Positions 62,729-64,000 of a stretch of 64,000 nucleotides of DNA are shown here, one piece after another. The DNA lies in the NCBI RefSeq assembly GCF_022200785.1, contig NZ_CP087585.1:2666001-2730000 (forward strand). Reading direction: 5' to 3'. The notes beneath the pieces were generated by a model. It was not told where the DNA came from. It made no database searches and was given only the letters and a program-made list of their open reading frames with translations. Source of the DNA: Pedobacter mucosus (GTDB lineage: Bacteria; Bacteroidota; Bacteroidia; Sphingobacteriales; Sphingobacteriaceae). The position numbers and the translations under genes are program-made. The first letter of the stretch is position 1. Each line of letters begins with the position of its first letter.

Positions 62729-63004
62729 CTATTTTATCATAAAATTTATAATTCCAATTACCGAACCAACAATTGCTAAAAATTGTATTAACCCTACTAT
62801 ATAAATGGATTTTGAAAGGTCAGATTTTATCTGAAGTATATATTCTTTAGTATTTCCGATATCTTCTTTTGTTGCTAAAATTTCTCTTTTATTCTCAAAT
62901 TCTACCCTCACCTCTTCCTTTACAAAAGAAATCAAGTCCTCAGCTTCTTGTCCTCCAAGCTTCGCTTTTAAAATTTTAAATAACTGAATTTCAGTAACAC
63001 TCAT
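62729..63004 (-). CDS. Small coiled-coil protein with a C-terminal membrane helix
   Basis: About 91 residues from ATG 63004 (MSVTEIQLFKILKAKLG). A charged coiled-coil part (LISFVKEEVRVEFENKREILATKEDIGNTKEYILQIKSDLSKS) is followed by one hydrophobic helix (IYIVGLIQFLAIVGSVIGIINFMI) and a Lys. This is the shape of small DUF1640/CCDC90-like proteins, but I cannot confirm the family. It lies between rpoC and the DUF3467 gene, with terminators on both sides. Confidence 0.6.
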   Translation of the reverse strand: MSVTEIQLFKILKAKLGGQEAEDLISFVKEEVRVEFENKREILATKEDIGNTKEYILQIKSDLSKSIYIVGLIQFLAIVGSVIGIINFMIK

Positions 63005-63042
63005 TTTAATAGTTTTATTTAAATCTACAAAATCTATTCCAA

Positions 63043-63074
63043 ACAAAAAAGTCCTCCACGTTCGTGAAGGACTT
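63043..63074 (-). terminator. Terminator of rpoC
   Basis: AAGTCCT-T-CACG, loop AA, CGTG-G-AGGACTT on the minus strand, followed by a T-run (plus-strand ACAAAAAA at 63043-63050). It lies about 20 bp after the rpoC stop codon. Confidence 0.9.
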
Positions 63075-63094
63075 AATCAAAATGTATTTAAATC

Positions 63095-64000
63095 TTATGC
63101 TTCTACTTCTTCTTGTTTCGAGGCCAATAATTTATCGTATTCTTCTTGAGAACCAACAATGATTCTTTCGTAACCACGTACACCAGTTCCTGAAGGAATT
63201 AAGTGACCAACAATTACGTTTTCTTTCAAGCCTAACATGTTATCGCGTTTACCTGCAATAGCTGCCTCATTTAATACTTTCGTAGTTTCCTGGAACGAAG
63301 CCGCAGAAATGAACGATTTAGTACCTAATGATGCACGAGTAATACCTTGTAAGATAGAACTTGCTGTTGCTGGTCTTGCATCTCTAACCGTAATCTGTTT
63401 CAAATCTTTACGTTTCAATTGAGAATTCTCATCTCTTAATCTACGCAATGAAACGATCTGACCTGGTTTGAAATCTGGAGAATCACCTGCATCTTCAACA
63501 ACTTTCTTGTCGTACATGTCATCATTCTCATCTGCAAAATCCCAACGATCTACTGCATTATTTTCTAAGAAAATAGTATCACCTGGATCTTCAATGTGAA
63601 CTTTTTGCATCATCTGGTGAACAATTACCTCGAAGTGTTTATCGTTAATTTTTACACCTTGCAAACGGTAAACTTCTTGAATACCATTAACTAAGTATTC
63701 TTGAACCGCTGCTGGGCCTTTAATTGATAAGATATCCGCAGGAGAAATTGATCCATCTGATAAAGGCATACCAGCTTTAACAAAATCATTATCCTGAACA
63801 AGGATGTGTTTCGATAAAGGAACTAGATATTTTTTAACTTCCCCATCTTTAGATTCTATAGTCATCTCACGATTACCACGTTTAACACCACCTAAAGTTA
63901 CTACACCATCAATCTCAGTTACTACAGCCGGGTTAGATGGATTCCGTGCTTCGAATAATTCCGTTACACGTGGTAAACCACCTGTAATATCTCGTGTTTT
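63095..64000 (-). CDS. rpoC: RNA polymerase beta' subunit, C-terminal part (gene continues beyond the window)
   Basis: The last ~302 codons of rpoC; the frame is open to the right edge. The visible end of the beta' subunit includes [119 protein letters not shown], then RYERIIVGS and an acidic KQEEVEA tail. The upstream part, including the NADFDGD catalytic loop, lies outside the window. It ends at the terminator just left. Confidence 0.97.
   Translation of the reverse strand, partial: KTRDITGGLPRVTELFEARNPSNPAVVTEIDGVVTLGGVKRGNREMTIESKDGEVKKYLVPLSKHILVQDNDFVKAGMPLSDGSISPADILSIKGPAAVQEYLVNGIQEVYRLQGVKINDKHFEVIVHQMMQKVHIEDPGDTIFLENNAVDRWDFADENDDMYDKKVVEDAGDSPDFKPGQIVSLRRLRDENSQLKRKDLKQITVRDARPATASSILQGITRASLGTKSFISAASFQETTKVLNEAAIAGKRDNMLGLKENVIVGHLIPSGTGVRGYERIIVGSQEEYDKLLASKQEEVEA

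Overview
The window is a piece of a Bacteroidota chromosome, most likely Sphingobacteriaceae and close to Pedobacter. The evidence is: AT-rich DNA; promoters of the TTG-N18-23-TAnnTTTG type with little reliance on Shine-Dalgarno sites; a fused SecDF; a stand-alone MnmD-type methyltransferase; BlaI with an M56 sensor; a DUF3467 gene just downstream of rpoC; a FadL-type porin paired with an SGNH lipoprotein; and lipoproteins with an SCK- or SAC-type lipobox. The genus is inferred from reading the proteins, not from a search. Almost everything is chromosomal housekeeping. I see no prophage, integrase, transposase, CRISPR array, rRNA or tRNA gene.

Layout. 1-892: a tandem array of an ~80-bp core carrying two nested palindromes, then a degenerate intergenic repeat. 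893-8152: pcrA helicase, smc, and a secreted M28 peptidase. 8279-10369: a BlaI-type repressor with three palindromic operators, overlapping an M56 membrane sensor with an unusual C-terminus. 10483-15517: rsmG and a glycosyltransferase on the minus strand, then tgt, an LptF/LptG permease and an EamA exporter on the plus strand. 15518-16812: 1.3 kb without a gene. 16813-20505: a large envelope protein (zinc-protease-like domain, beta-propeller, beta-barrel), a LapA-like protein and a GxxExxY protein. 20589-24664 (minus): pseudo-receiver, pirin, metZ, OsmC, ispE. 24863-26701: thyA and folA with a four-helix-bundle gene between them. 27425-34810: secDF, HMG-CoA lyase, GNAT, iron-permease-like protein, class II aldolase, accD. 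34978-41574: Uma2, Zn/Cd P-type ATPase, M13 peptidase, DUF2625, MmcQ/YjbR. 41710-47840: mnmD, aldo/keto reductase, AI-2E-type permease, DoxX, mazG, ychJ, truA, lipoprotein. 47950-53829: gyrB, OmpH-like, guanine deaminase, EcsC, S4 protein, dapD. 53845-59689: glycosyltransferase, DUF4136, then a tRNA-maturation run (tsaC, cca, PRiA4-ORF3-like gene, miaA). 59737-64000 (minus): SGNH lipoprotein, FadL-type porin, DUF3467, a small coiled-coil protein, and the 3' part of rpoC.

Genes that work together: thyA/folA (dTMP and folate); tgt, mnmD, truA, tsaC, cca and miaA (tRNA modification and maturation, spread through the window); blaI and the M56 gene (one signalling unit); the FadL porin and SGNH lipoprotein (one envelope operon).

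The least explained content is non-coding. About ten copies of a ~70-100-bp element whose head reads AAACCCGAT sit in intergenic gaps, twice as head-to-head pairs. A second, REP-like family is also present, and simple repeats lie at several gene boundaries, sometimes supplying start codons or protein tails. The best protein-level oddities are the M56 sensor with a gliding-motility-type C-terminal domain and the protease/propeller/barrel protein.
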